Notes: a model not told the origin generated them from the sequence alone. A stretch of 64,000 nt of DNA from an uncultured Paracoccaceae bacterium (GCA_947489445.1 CANLDN010000001.1:434001-498000); one strand, 5' to 3'; positions 43,700 through 52,539 are shown, counted from the stretch's first letter. Made by a program: numbers and translations.

Positions 43700-43951
43700 C
43701 TAAGCAATGAGCTGATCTTTCTTGAACGCATCGGTCTCATGGATTTTGCCGATGAAACAATCATCGGCTGCGCGCGCGGTGATCGCGACCCACAGGTCCG
43801 CATCGTCCGTATGATCATCCAGTATCAACAGCCGCATCAACGCCCCTTGTGCCGCAGCACGTTTCGCCCCGAGCTTCGGCAGCGGTTCACGCGGCGGGTT
43901 CGCCATCGCGGCTTCCGCCAGATCAAGCAAACGAAACCCGTCCCAGAACAT
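43700..43951 (-). CDS. Small hypothetical protein
   Basis: 83 residues, Ala- and Asp-rich, no signal or membrane helix, includes 'LLILDDHTDDADLWVAITAR' and ends 'DAFKKDQLIA'. Codon choice (high GC at third positions) matches the genes around it, which is the main reason for accepting it. The ribosome site before the ATG at 43951 is weak. No family recognised. Sits between the BNR gene and a DMT transporter, on the opposite strand. Confidence 0.5.
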   Translation of the reverse strand: MFWDGFRLLDLAEAAMANPPREPLPKLGAKRAAAQGALMRLLILDDHTDDADLWVAITARAADDCFIGKIHETDAFKKDQLIA

Positions 43952-44002
43952 TACGTCGCTTTCGCGATTGCCACTTGATCACTAGCGGATCACAAACGCC
44001 GC

Positions 44003-44893
44003 ATGACACTGCGTATTCCCGATCCACCCCTTGCCGTGGTATTCATGCTGACCGCCACCGCATTTATTGCGGGGACCATGCTGTTGGCCAAAACACTTGG
44101 CACCAATGCCTTGGGCGCGCCCTTGCATCCCTTGCAGATCAGCCATGGACGTTTCTTATTTGCATTCATGGCCATCGCCACAGTAGCCGCCATTATGCGG
44201 CCGCGGCTGAGGCGACCGAACCTGCCTTTGCATATCGGCCGCACGTTATTTGGATGGGGTGGGGTAACATTGATGTTTGCGTCTGTGGCGTTCATCCCGC
44301 TGTCGGACGCAACCGCGATCAGCTTTCTCAACCCGGTGTTCTGTATGCTTTTGGCAATCCCGCTCTTGGGTGAACGGGTGGGGCCATTGCGATGGCTCGC
44401 CGCGTTCATGGCGCTTGGCGGGGCATTGATCCTGCTGCGCCCCGGACCGGATAGCTTTCAACTTGCTGGCCTTCTGGCTTTGGGGGCGGCAGTTTTAATG
44501 GGGATGGAGCTGATCTTCATCAAGAAACTGGCAGATCGCGAACCCCCTTTCCAGATTTTGCTGGTCAATAACGCGCTGGGGCTGGGCATCGCAACGCTCG
44601 CGGTTTTGCCCGTCTGGGTGGCCCCGACGCTTGCGCAATGGACGGCCCTTGCAGGATTGGGCGTGCTGATGGCCACGGCACAGACCTGTTTTGTCAATGC
44701 GATGGCCCGTGCCGACGCAAGTTTCATCACTCCGTTCAGCTATGTCACCCTGATTTTCGCGAGCCTTTATGACATTGTGATCTTTGATGTGATCCCCGAT
44801 CTGGTCAGTATTCTGGTCAGTATTCTGGGCGCGGCCATCATCCTGACCGGCGCAACTTTGCTTGCTTGGCGCGAAAGACGTCTAAGCGCTTGA
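44003..44893 (+). CDS. DMT superfamily transporter (EamA family)
   Basis: 296 residues, about ten helices in two EamA halves: 'FIPLSDATAISFLNPVFCML' in the first and 'RADASFITPFSYVTLIFASL' in the second. An inner-membrane exporter or uniporter of a small metabolite. Near the C-terminus the DNA shows a 12-base tandem duplication (CTGGTCAGTATT twice, near 44807) giving 'VSILVSIL'; it does not break the frame. Unlike the transporter at 1199 in detail. Confidence 0.87.
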   Translation: MTLRIPDPPLAVVFMLTATAFIAGTMLLAKTLGTNALGAPLHPLQISHGRFLFAFMAIATVAAIMRPRLRRPNLPLHIGRTLFGWGGVTLMFASVAFIPLSDATAISFLNPVFCMLLAIPLLGERVGPLRWLAAFMALGGALILLRPGPDSFQLAGLLALGAAVLMGMELIFIKKLADREPPFQILLVNNALGLGIATLAVLPVWVAPTLAQWTALAGLGVLMATAQTCFVNAMARADASFITPFSYVTLIFASLYDIVIFDVIPDLVSILVSILGAAIILTGATLLAWRERRLSA

Positions 44894-44962
44894 AAGCCAA
44901 GGGCCTCACAGCATAGTTGACCGGTCAAATTGCAGCCATGATCTTGGTTTAGGTGCGCCTTT

Positions 44963-45376
44963 ATGGACGAGGTTTACGAGTATCGCAGAGAACCCGGAAA
45001 GGGCGTGATATGGTTATCGGCAATCACGGTCGTATTGCTGATTACCTTCGTCGGTCTGACGGGCGCATACCACCTGAACTGGCTTGTCTGGGCGTTCGGG
45101 GCGGCGACGCTATTCTGGATGCTGGTCCCAAAACCGGTATCGGGTATGCGCGTTAGCAAGGATCATCTGGTGCTCTCTGCCTGGAAAAACCCGCGTGTGA
45201 TCCGTCTTGATGACATCGCTTATCTGCGCGCGACCGAAGCCAGCGCCGAGACCGAGGTGGCCATCGTCTACAAAGACAAAACCGAGGAGGGTATTTTTGT
45301 AGGCGACTTGCCCGATTTGGAAACGCTGGCCACGGTCATGGCCGCTCGGGGCATCCCGGTACGTGACGTGTATTAA
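44963..45376 (+). CDS. Hypothetical membrane protein with PH-like domain
   Basis: 137 residues. Two helices at ~14-34 and ~38-56, then a cytosolic ~75-residue domain ('GMRVSKDHLVLSAWKNPRVI', 'RLDDIAYLRATEASAETEVA') with a pattern like bacterial PH domains. Unknown function. Its last four bases overlap the convergent ABC-2 gene. Confidence 0.7.
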   Translation: MDEVYEYRREPGKGVIWLSAITVVLLITFVGLTGAYHLNWLVWAFGAATLFWMLVPKPVSGMRVSKDHLVLSAWKNPRVIRLDDIAYLRATEASAETEVAIVYKDKTEEGIFVGDLPDLETLATVMAARGIPVRDVY

Positions 45377-46209
45377 GCCTTCAACCGGTAGCCCGTATGC
45401 ATCCAGCGCCAACAGATCGCCAGAACGACAATGCACGCCGCACCAACAACACCCAGCCCGATCCATGGGCTACTATCACTGACCCCGATCATCCCGAAAC
45501 GCACCCCGTCGATGATATAGAAAAACGGGTTGGCATGGCTGAGCGTCTGTAGAACAGGCGGCAAAGCGTCGATGGAATAGAAAGTCCCCGATAGAAATGC
45601 TAGCGGGGTGATCAGGAAATTTGAGATAGCCGAGAGCTGATCGAACTTATTGGCAAATATCCCCGCGATCATGCCCAAACCGCCCATCAAAACGGAGCCA
45701 AGAAGAACAAACAGGGCCACCCAAAGCGGGTTCTGCATCCCCACGCCCAAAAACACCGCCGACCCGATGGCGATCACAACCGCCACCAACGCACCACGCG
45801 CGACCGCACCCCCGATATAGCCGGTCACAAGCTCGCCTGCCGACAATGGTGGCATCAGCGTATCCACGATGTTGCCCTGCACCTTGGCCGATGCCAGGCT
45901 GGAGGATGTATTGGCAAAGGCGTTCTGGATCACCGTCATTGTCAGGATGCCGGGGGCCAGAAAGGTCATGAATGGCACGCCCATCACGTCGCCCCGCTGC
46001 GGGCCGATGGCGATGGTAAAGATCATCAGAAACAGGCCTGCATTGATCAGCGGGGCCATGACGGTCTGCGACCAGACATTGATGAACCGGCGCACTTCGC
46101 GGCGCATCAATGTCCATGTACCCAGCCAGTTGACCCGCCCAAAGCGGCGCACACCCATTGCTGTTTGTGATGCCATGCTATCTGTCCCCGTTATCCGTCC
46201 GCCTGACAT
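45373..46209 (-). CDS. ABC-2 type transporter permease
   Basis: 278 residues, six helices and ABC2_membrane features 'LAPGILTMTVIQNAFANTSS' and 'FLSGTFYSIDALPP'. 'LSHANPFFYIIDGVRFGMIG' near the end is typical of NodJ/DrrB-like exporters. The ATP-binding partner is not adjacent on this strand; the permease may pair with an ATPase elsewhere. AGGATCGGCT precedes the ATG at 46209. Divergent from the SH3-like protein gene. Confidence 0.9.
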   Translation of the reverse strand: MSGGRITGTDSMASQTAMGVRRFGRVNWLGTWTLMRREVRRFINVWSQTVMAPLINAGLFLMIFTIAIGPQRGDVMGVPFMTFLAPGILTMTVIQNAFANTSSSLASAKVQGNIVDTLMPPLSAGELVTGYIGGAVARGALVAVVIAIGSAVFLGVGMQNPLWVALFVLLGSVLMGGLGMIAGIFANKFDQLSAISNFLITPLAFLSGTFYSIDALPPVLQTLSHANPFFYIIDGVRFGMIGVSDSSPWIGLGVVGAACIVVLAICWRWMHTGYRLKA

Positions 46210-46304
46210 AGCCGATCCTGCGTAATTGAAAAGCGGTGATATCGTGGTTTGCCTGTGCCACCGCCTTGCGCCAAACTATTGGTAACGAAACCAAGGGGGC
46301 AGTG

Positions 46305-46913
46305 ATGAAACGCCTGATATACCTGTTGCTAATCGTGATCTGGCCCATATGGGCCAGCGCTGATGATATCGCCCCCGCGCTGCCCGCACTTTATGACGTG
46401 ATCGACGTGGCGCCCGATGACCGCTTGAATGTGCGCCTGCTCCCCACGACCGATGCTCCGATCATAGAGATACTTGGGCACAATGCCACCAACGTAGAGG
46501 TTGTTGCACTTAGCAAGCAAGGCAACTGGGGCTATGTCACCATGGGCGAGATCGGCGGCTGGGTGTCACTGCGGTTTTTGCAAAGGCAGCAAGCCAGCAA
46601 AAACTATCTGGGCCTGCCCCCAACCCTGTACTGCTTCGGCACAGAGCCGTTTTGGACGATTACGTTCCAAGCAGACGCAATCACCATATCACGGCCCGAA
46701 GGCACGGAAACATATCCTATCGTGACCTCATCACCGTCCCTCGTAGAGACGTCTGTCAGCGTGACAGGTTTTCGTTTCGAATGGCAAAATGGCGACAATC
46801 GCGTCCGGGGTCACATCCTGCCCGGACTATGCAGCGACGGGATGAGCGAGACAGTCTATGGCCTTCATTATGTAGACACCTTTTTGCCCAATGCAGGGTG
46901 CTGCGGCCTGTGA
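46305..46913 (+). CDS. Secreted SH3-domain protein
   Basis: 202 residues. Signal peptide 'MKRLIYLLLIVIWPIWASA'; then a bacterial SH3 domain (~30-90: 'LNVRLLPTTDAPIIEILGHN' to 'GWVSLRFLQRQ'); then a COG3650-like C-terminal half starting 'YCFGTEPFWTITF' and ending with two adjacent Cys. Probably periplasmic. GGGGGCAGTG precedes the ATG at 46305. Lies directly before gcrA on the same strand, but a separate promoter with an operator-like palindrome precedes gcrA. Confidence 0.78.
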   Translation: MKRLIYLLLIVIWPIWASADDIAPALPALYDVIDVAPDDRLNVRLLPTTDAPIIEILGHNATNVEVVALSKQGNWGYVTMGEIGGWVSLRFLQRQQASKNYLGLPPTLYCFGTEPFWTITFQADAITISRPEGTETYPIVTSSPSLVETSVSVTGFRFEWQNGDNRVRGHILPGLCSDGMSETVYGLHYVDTFLPNAGCCGL

Positions 46914-46994
46914 CGTGGCGCGACCACATCGGGTTTGCCTGAAAAGGCCCGGCAGCGCCTTCACATCGCCCGCCGCAATGATTAGTATGCGAAA

Positions 46995-47033
46995 CTGACA
47001 CTGATGATTAACCGGATATATGCCTATATCCGG
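46995..47033 (+). promoter_or_regulatory. gcrA promoter with palindrome over the -10
   Basis: CTGACA (46995-47000), 16 bases, TATATG (47017-47022) gives a plausible promoter. The perfect palindrome CCGGATATA-TGCC-TATATCCGG spans 47012..47033, overlaps the -10 and ends 23 bases before the gcrA start. A repressor bound there would block transcription. Alternatively it is a hairpin in the mRNA leader. Confidence 0.5.
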
Positions 47034-47056
47034 CGTGCAAAACCAAAGGAATTCAT

Positions 47057-47641
47057 ATGTCCTGGACAGACGAGCGCGTCGAGACGCTCAAAAAGATGTG
47101 GGGCGAAGGCCAGTCGGCCAGCCAGATCGCCAAGGAATTGGGCGGCGTCACCCGGAATGCGGTGATCGGCAAGGTGCACCGCCTTGGCCTGTCGAACCGT
47201 GCCGGTGGCGGGTCCGCAGCAAAAACAGCCGCCAAGGAAAAGCCGGCCGCTGCGGCCAAACCAGCGCCAAAGCCCGCTGTCAGGGCAAAGCCGGCCCCGG
47301 TCCCTGCGGTGAAGGAAGAACAGGAACTGGATGAAAACGGTATCCCGATCTCTGCCGCGCGTCGGGCGATCATTCCGGCCGGTCAACCGCTGCCACCACA
47401 GCCCTCGGCGAATGAAATCAGCCCAGAGGCTTTGGCCAAAGTCAACGAAATCGAAAAAAGCGCCAAGCGCATCAGCCTGATGGAACTGACCGAGAAAACC
47501 TGCAAATGGCCCGTGGGTGACCCCGCGACGGATGATTTCTGGTTCTGCGGTCTGGCCGTGCAACAGGGCAAACCCTATTGCGAGGCACATGTCGGCGTGG
47601 CGTTCCAGCCGATGTCATCACGACGCGACCGGCGCCGGTAA
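47057..47641 (+). CDS. gcrA: GcrA family cell-cycle regulator
   Basis: 194 residues. N-terminal DNA-binding domain 'MSWTDERVETLKKMWGEGQS' and 'TRNAVIGKVHRLGL' is the GcrA signature; the middle is a Lys/Ala/Pro-rich linker (~55-95); the C-terminal sigma-interacting domain has 'CKWPVGDPATDDFWFCG' and 'GKPYCEAHVGVAF'. In Caulobacter GcrA binds sigma-70 holoenzyme and methylated GANTC sites. AAAGGAATTCAT precedes the ATG. Confidence 0.96.
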   Translation: MSWTDERVETLKKMWGEGQSASQIAKELGGVTRNAVIGKVHRLGLSNRAGGGSAAKTAAKEKPAAAAKPAPKPAVRAKPAPVPAVKEEQELDENGIPISAARRAIIPAGQPLPPQPSANEISPEALAKVNEIEKSAKRISLMELTEKTCKWPVGDPATDDFWFCGLAVQQGKPYCEAHVGVAFQPMSSRRDRRR

Positions 47642-47647
47642 TGGTAG

Positions 47648-47667
47648 GGTGCGTGCCTGCACGCACC
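47648..47667. terminator. GGTGCGTGC-CT-GCACGCACC palindrome
   Basis: Perfect nine-base arms, seven bases after the gcrA stop and ten before the stop of the convergent hydrolase. Probably a bidirectional terminator; it also looks like a dispersed palindrome of this genome group. Confidence 0.55.
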
Positions 47668-47677
47668 TTCGCCCCTG

Positions 47678-48478
47678 TCAGGCCCGTCCAATCGTGCGCG
47701 CAATCAAGTCATTCACTTGGTTCGGCGTCTCGATAGACGCCGAATGACCGGCACCACTCAGCATAACCATATCCGACCCGCTAATACCTGCATGTATACG
47801 TTCGGATTTCACAGGCGTCGTGGCGACATCTTCATCGCCCACGCCAATCCCCGTGGGCATTTTGATCTTATCCAGCAAATCAGCGCAACCATTGCGTTCA
47901 ATCACACCAGACACCGCCCGGGTGATCCCGATGCGGTGATTGGCCGCAATGACACGGGCCCACCGCCTCTTGTCGGAAACACGCGCCGCGTCGTTCAGAA
48001 ATGTCTGCCCAAACATGATCGGCATCACCCGGCCAACGACAGCCCATAGTCCGATCCAACGGGCGACAAAGTTAAGCATCCGGTACTTCGGTCCATTCTC
48101 GGCAGGTTCCGGGTCGGCGGACGTCGCCAGCAACGTCAACGATTTCAACATTTCGGGATGATGGGCGGCAAGGCGCATCCCGACAAAACCACCCATGCTC
48201 AAACCGACAAAATGACAAGGCGCAATGCCAAGATGCTTGATCAGCGCGACAGCATCAGCCGTGAGTGTATCCATATCATAGCCATCGGCGGTCACGCCAC
48301 TTTGCCCCTGACCGCGGTGATCAAACGTAATACACCTGTGGCTGCCTTTGAAATGGGCGACCTGCGCCTCAAACATCGCGCCACTGAACAAAAGACCGTG
48401 CGAGAACACGATGGGCGGGCCGTTGCCACCTGTGTCAACATAGTGAATTTGGGCGCCATTCAGGTCCACATGCGGCAT
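47678..48478 (-). CDS. Alpha/beta hydrolase
   Basis: 266 residues. 'VFSHGLLFSGAMFEAQVAHF' oxyanion loop, 'FVGLSMGGFVGMRLA' (nucleophile Ser ~95), acidic residue in 'GVGDEDVATTP' and catalytic His in 'LSGAGHSASIETP'. Similar to 3-oxoadipate enol-lactonase and other small esterases. Substrate unknown. AAGGAGCGAGAC precedes the ATG; the frame extends upstream to 48550 without support. Confidence 0.9.
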   Translation of the reverse strand: MPHVDLNGAQIHYVDTGGNGPPIVFSHGLLFSGAMFEAQVAHFKGSHRCITFDHRGQGQSGVTADGYDMDTLTADAVALIKHLGIAPCHFVGLSMGGFVGMRLAAHHPEMLKSLTLLATSADPEPAENGPKYRMLNFVARWIGLWAVVGRVMPIMFGQTFLNDAARVSDKRRWARVIAANHRIGITRAVSGVIERNGCADLLDKIKMPTGIGVGDEDVATTPVKSERIHAGISGSDMVMLSGAGHSASIETPNQVNDLIARTIGRA

Positions 48479-48606
48479 GTCTCGCTCCTTCTTGTGGCAC
48501 TTGCCAACTGCAGCATAGCAGCATTCGCAGATCTGTAGTACGACAGTCATCCCGCATTGATTAAATTTTGCCTTGCGTTAATTAACAAAATGCGCAATCA
48601 ATAACC

Positions 48607-48927
48607 ATGTCCTCGCTACACACCACCTTCGCGGCCTTGGGTGACCCGACCCGCTTTGCCATTGTCGAACGGTTGTTGCGGGACGGAGAACTATCTGCAG
48701 GTACCATCCACAACCTCACCGACCTTTCTGCACCCGCGATGTCGCGCCACCTCAAGGTGCTGCGGATGGCGGGCGTGGTCCGGCAACGGATCGACAAACA
48801 GCGGCGGCTTTATTCCATCGAACCCACTGCCATAAGGGCCATCAACGACTGGGCCATGAGCTATACCGACTTCTGGACAAAAAGCTTTGACCGGCTTGAT
48901 GCGGCGCTAAAGAAAGACCCGTCATGA
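48607..48927 (+). CDS. ArsR-family winged-helix regulator
   Basis: 106 residues. 'TTFAALGDPTRFAIVERLLR' and recognition helix 'LSAPAMSRHLKVLRMAGVVR' followed by 'IDKQRRLYSIEP'. No metal-binding Cys pair, as in the ArsR members that pair with AHSA1 proteins. Its stop overlaps the AHSA1 start (ATGA), a widespread two-gene arrangement. Presumably represses its own operon. Confidence 0.93.
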   Translation: MSSLHTTFAALGDPTRFAIVERLLRDGELSAGTIHNLTDLSAPAMSRHLKVLRMAGVVRQRIDKQRRLYSIEPTAIRAINDWAMSYTDFWTKSFDRLDAALKKDPS

Positions 48928-49361
48928 GTACACTGGAAATGACCCGTATCTTCGCCGCCCCACAAGCGCGTGTTTTTGCGCATCTGACAGAAACCGAATT
49001 TCTGCTCGATTGGTGGGGTCCGGAAGACACGCGGATCGCTGATCATAGCCTCAGCTTTGCCAAACCGGGGCCATGGTCCGCCACAATGATCGGCCCGCAA
49101 GGGCATGGGGCGACTGTCGGCGGTGAGGTCCGCGCGGTTGAGCCGCCTGATATGGTCGAACTCAGCCTCAGCTTTGCGCTGGAAAACGACACGCGGGGAC
49201 CGGAATCGATCATCCGCTTCACGCTGACCACCACGACAAATGGCAGCACCAAACTTACCCTCACGCAATCGGGACTCGACTCCGCACATATCGCGGACAT
49301 GCGTGACAAGGGCTGGAACAGCGCCCTTGCCCGCCTCGAACAACTTGTAACGGCATCATAG
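48924..49361 (+). CDS. SRPBCC/AHSA1-domain protein
   Basis: 145 residues, START-like AHSA1 domain: 'FAAPQARVFAHLTETEFLLD' with 'WWGPEDTRI' and 'IRFTLTTTTNGSTKLTLTQS'. A hydrophobic-pocket protein that may bind a small ligand. Overlaps arsR by four bases; next gene follows after 12 bases. Confidence 0.9.
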   Translation: MSTLEMTRIFAAPQARVFAHLTETEFLLDWWGPEDTRIADHSLSFAKPGPWSATMIGPQGHGATVGGEVRAVEPPDMVELSLSFALENDTRGPESIIRFTLTTTTNGSTKLTLTQSGLDSAHIADMRDKGWNSALARLEQLVTAS

Positions 49362-49373
49362 AAAGGACCACAC

Positions 49374-49670
49374 ATGCCCCAATTCATCATGACCTATCAC
49401 GGCGGCAGCCAGCCCAAGACCCCCGAAGACGGCAAGGCACATATGGAAAAATATATGCAATGGATTGGTGGGCTTGATGCGGTTGTGCCCCAGCAACCGC
49501 TAAAGGGCACCGAGGTGATCGGCGACAAAGAGATCACGACAATGATGGGTTACACCATCATCAACGCAGCAGACATGGATGCCGCCCGCGAAGTCGCCAA
49601 AAGCTGTCCGTTTCTCGATATGGACAACAGCGCGATGCAGCTCAGCGAGTTGGCCCAAATGCCGGGTTAG
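49374..49670 (+). CDS. YCII-related (DGPF) domain protein
   Basis: 98 residues, 'MPQFIMTYHGGSQPKTPEDG' and 'GYTIINAADMDAAREVAKSC', a YCII-like dimeric alpha/beta barrel often encoded with AHSA1 and ArsR genes. Role unknown. AAAGGACCACAC precedes the ATG. Third gene of the arsR run. Confidence 0.88.
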   Translation: MPQFIMTYHGGSQPKTPEDGKAHMEKYMQWIGGLDAVVPQQPLKGTEVIGDKEITTMMGYTIINAADMDAAREVAKSCPFLDMDNSAMQLSELAQMPG

Positions 49671-49676
49671 CAGTAT

Positions 49677-49704
49677 CGTAAGGTGGGTTTAAACCCACCT
49701 TACG
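49677..49704. repeat. Perfect 28-base palindrome (AAGGTGGGTTTAAACCCACCTT core)
   Basis: CGTAAGGTGGGTTT and its exact reverse complement, seven bases after the YCII stop. Same family as the two copies at 33453..33530. Confidence 0.8.
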
Positions 49705-49787
49705 TAACGGCACAGTCCCGGCTCACTAACATCCTGCCCCGACGGTCCCATATCATACCGATACGCAAGCCTGACCGGAGACCCAGC

Positions 49788-50561
49788 ATGCCCAATACAG
49801 CCCTCATCACCGGCGCATCTGCCGGTATTGGCCGCGCATTCGCCGAACTCCATGCCTCCAAAGGTGGCGACGTGATCATCACGGCACGCCGCGCCGAAGC
49901 GCTTGACGCGCTGAAATCCGAAATCGAAGCCACGCATGGCGTGAGCGTCACAACGATACCGCTCGACCTTGGGGCTGCGGACGGCGCACAAAAGCTCTAC
50001 GATGCGACCAAAGGCCAGCAGATCGATATCCTGATCAACAATGCGGGCTTTGGTGGACATGGCAATTTCATTGATCGCGATCTGAATGCGGACCTTGCGA
50101 TGATCGACCTCAACGTCAAATCGCTCGTCAGTCTCACCCATATGGTCGCGCGTGATATGGTCGCAAATGGTGGTGGCAAGATCCTCAACGTAAGCTCAAC
50201 TGCCAGCTATATGCCCGGCCCCTTGCAAGCCACATATTTCGCGACCAAGGCCTATGTCAGCAGCTTCAGTCAGGCCTTGAATGAAGAACTCAAAGACAAA
50301 GGCATCACCGTCACAGCGCTGGAACCCGGCTATGTCGAAACCGAATTCGCCGCGCGCGCTGATCTGGAAGGCACGAACCTGACGAAATCCGGCGCCACCC
50401 CGGCAAGTGTCGCAAAATTCGGCTATGATGCCATGAACGCAGGCAAACTGCGTGTGATCAACGACGGGAAAATACGGTTCGCTCTCAACTGGCTGGTCCC
50501 CCTCTTGCCCCGCCAAACTGTGCTGAAGATGGTCCGCAAGATGCAAGAAAAGAACGGCTAA
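49788..50561 (+). CDS. Short-chain dehydrogenase/reductase
   Basis: 257 residues, classical SDR. Cofactor motif 'TGASAGIGRAFAEL' (residues ~8-21), 'NNAGFGGHGNF', and catalytic Ser-Tyr-Lys in 'NVSSTASYMPGPLQATYFAT' followed by KAYVSS, i.e. Y-x3-K. Substrate unknown. CCGGAGACCCAGC precedes the ATG. May be co-expressed with arsR-AHSA1-YCII but a palindrome separates them. Overlaps the convergent desaturase gene by four bases. Confidence 0.92.
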   Translation: MPNTALITGASAGIGRAFAELHASKGGDVIITARRAEALDALKSEIEATHGVSVTTIPLDLGAADGAQKLYDATKGQQIDILINNAGFGGHGNFIDRDLNADLAMIDLNVKSLVSLTHMVARDMVANGGGKILNVSSTASYMPGPLQATYFATKAYVSSFSQALNEELKDKGITVTALEPGYVETEFAARADLEGTNLTKSGATPASVAKFGYDAMNAGKLRVINDGKIRFALNWLVPLLPRQTVLKMVRKMQEKNG

Positions 50562-51469
50562 GCCTGCGGCTGTCTGACTAACCCGTCCCTGTCAGCCTGC
50601 GCGCCAGGCAGTTGAACATCCCATGCCAGCCCCAACCACACCAGCACGCGGATGAAACCATAGCCGGGATCACGCTGGCCACGCTCCACACCAAGGCGCG
50701 CGGAATAGGGGAAAGCGTGGTGATTGCCATGCCAGTTTTCACCAAAAGTGATCAGGCCGAGACCGCGCAGATTGTAGCCCTGCACTGGCAGTCCATCGAC
50801 ACGCCAACCCTGCGTCCCGGTCTTATGGGCAAAATGCCCGACCATCCAATGCCCCACCAGAGATACGAAAATACGCAGGCTACAGCCCCAAAGCACCCAG
50901 GCCCAGCCGCCTAACCCGTAAAGCACAGCCGCCACCGGCAGTTGCTGCAACATCCACGTCCGTTCCATCCATAGATAAACAGGGTCCTGCGCCACCTGAG
51001 GTTCAACCACAAACCGGGGTGGCACCGCCAGATGATAGTCGCAGCATAACTGCCACCACGCATCGCGCCAAAACCCGGCGTCGTGGGATGGATGCGGCGG
51101 GCAGATCGTCTGTCGTTGATGCCAGTCGCGCATGTCGTGGGCACGGATCATACCAAAAGGGCCCGCCATGCCCACCAGGACCCCCAGCCAGACCAGCACA
51201 TATTCAACAAAGCGCGGCGTGGCGAAACTGCGATGGATCAGCAGGCGATGCATCCCCACCGAATGGCCTGCACAAACCGTCACTGCCGTCAGGGCCAGAA
51301 AGACCAACAGCGCATCAAGCTGGGGAAAGACCACCATGCCTACAAAGCCCGCCACCCCGTGCAGGGCAAGCCACAGCGTCTTCCCAACCCTCACCCGGAT
51401 TTCACCCTGCACCGCGGATGTTCCCGCGTCGGGAAAAACCCGTTCGGTTGCAATCAGCGCGGCGGCCAC
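50558..51469 (-). CDS. Membrane fatty-acid desaturase
   Basis: 303 residues with about four membrane helices and the di-iron histidine boxes: 'HSVGMH' (H-x4-H, ~residue 69-74), 'GENWHGNHHAFP' (third box) and, in place of the canonical HRxHH second box, 'AHDMRDWHQRQ'. This divergent second box is typical of a proteobacterial subgroup, so acyl-CoA or phospholipid desaturation is likely but not certain. Abuts the SRPBCC membrane protein gene upstream by two bases, suggesting an operon. Confidence 0.86.
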   Translation of the reverse strand: MAAALIATERVFPDAGTSAVQGEIRVRVGKTLWLALHGVAGFVGMVVFPQLDALLVFLALTAVTVCAGHSVGMHRLLIHRSFATPRFVEYVLVWLGVLVGMAGPFGMIRAHDMRDWHQRQTICPPHPSHDAGFWRDAWWQLCCDYHLAVPPRFVVEPQVAQDPVYLWMERTWMLQQLPVAAVLYGLGGWAWVLWGCSLRIFVSLVGHWMVGHFAHKTGTQGWRVDGLPVQGYNLRGLGLITFGENWHGNHHAFPYSARLGVERGQRDPGYGFIRVLVWLGLAWDVQLPGAQADRDGLVRQPQA

Positions 51470-51471
51470 CC

Positions 51472-52464
51472 CTACCCCTCTGTCCGTGCTTTGACGTCGC
51501 GGGCCAGCACATCAACCGCCAGCACAGCCGCCGCCTCCATCACCGGATCAAAAAACCAGGCCGGTGCCAGCTTGCGATCGTAGTCCAAACTGACGGTCAG
51601 GCGCACGCCTCCGGCCTCTGGCACGACATGATAGGTCAGCGCGCGATGCCCGATCCAATCCGCAAAGGGCGAGGTGTCCGACAGCACGGTAAATGCAGCC
51701 ATCGTCGGCGTCCGCTCTGTCACTTGTAAGGTCAGAAAACCTTCGCCTTCGCGGCCTTCAAACCGGACAACACGCATCGCACCCAGATCGACACCTTCGT
51801 CGGTCGATACTTCGACCGGGCGGGGAAACACCGACAGGATGGACGGCAGCGGAAAGTCGGGCGATGTGGCTGTTTGCAAGGTCTGCCACACATGATCGGG
51901 GGTGGCCTGAATAACATGCGCAGCCCGCACCTGATTTTGGGTGGAAAAGGCAAAACCACCCGGCAGCCCTTCCAGACTGGCCACTCCCAGCAACCCGACC
52001 GCCACACTAAGGCTCGCCACATCATACATGCGATTTTTCGGACCACGGCCGGTCACGAACCCGATCAGCCAAAAGAAAATCCGCCCAATCAGATACAAAC
52101 CGATGGCCACCGCCCCCACCACAGCGGCAATCATGGCGGCACAAAAGACAACCATGAGCAGCACACCGACAATCTCTCCGGTATCGGCATGGGCGGGCTT
52201 TGGTGCGAAAACGCTCGACACAAACAGCACACCCGCGATCAAGCCCGCGGTCAGCACCGACCGCTGATAAAGCCGCAGGGAAAACCCGGCCACCAATTCG
52301 CGCACCCACGCCAACCAGGCCAGATGCACGGCGATGATGATCAAAAGCGGGGCAACAAACTGCAACCCGGTGGTCAGCAGCTGCGTCTGGGCCACGCCCC
52401 ATGCATAAAGCAACGCCAAAGCACCGGCCAGCAGATGCGGGATCAAACGAACATGGATCAACAT
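51472..52464 (-). CDS. Membrane protein with C-terminal polyketide-cyclase-like (SRPBCC) domain
   Basis: 330 residues. N-terminal ~150 residues have four or five membrane helices; the C-terminal ~150 residues from 'HVIQATPDHVWQTLQTATSP' have the SRPBCC pattern ('VVRFEGREGEGFLTLQVTER', 'YHVVPEAGGVRLTVSLDYDR'). Such a membrane-tethered lipid-pocket domain next to a desaturase suggests a lipid-related role (inference). The ATG at 52464 was chosen; the frame further upstream is antisense to the next gene's 5' region. Confidence 0.7.
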   Translation of the reverse strand: MLIHVRLIPHLLAGALALLYAWGVAQTQLLTTGLQFVAPLLIIIAVHLAWLAWVRELVAGFSLRLYQRSVLTAGLIAGVLFVSSVFAPKPAHADTGEIVGVLLMVVFCAAMIAAVVGAVAIGLYLIGRIFFWLIGFVTGRGPKNRMYDVASLSVAVGLLGVASLEGLPGGFAFSTQNQVRAAHVIQATPDHVWQTLQTATSPDFPLPSILSVFPRPVEVSTDEGVDLGAMRVVRFEGREGEGFLTLQVTERTPTMAAFTVLSDTSPFADWIGHRALTYHVVPEAGGVRLTVSLDYDRKLAPAWFFDPVMEAAAVLAVDVLARDVKARTEG

Positions 52465-52539
52465 GATGGCGATGTTATAATAGAAGCCAAGGACCACAAC
52501 CCACCGCACGCACGATGCGACAGAAAGACGAGCCACATC

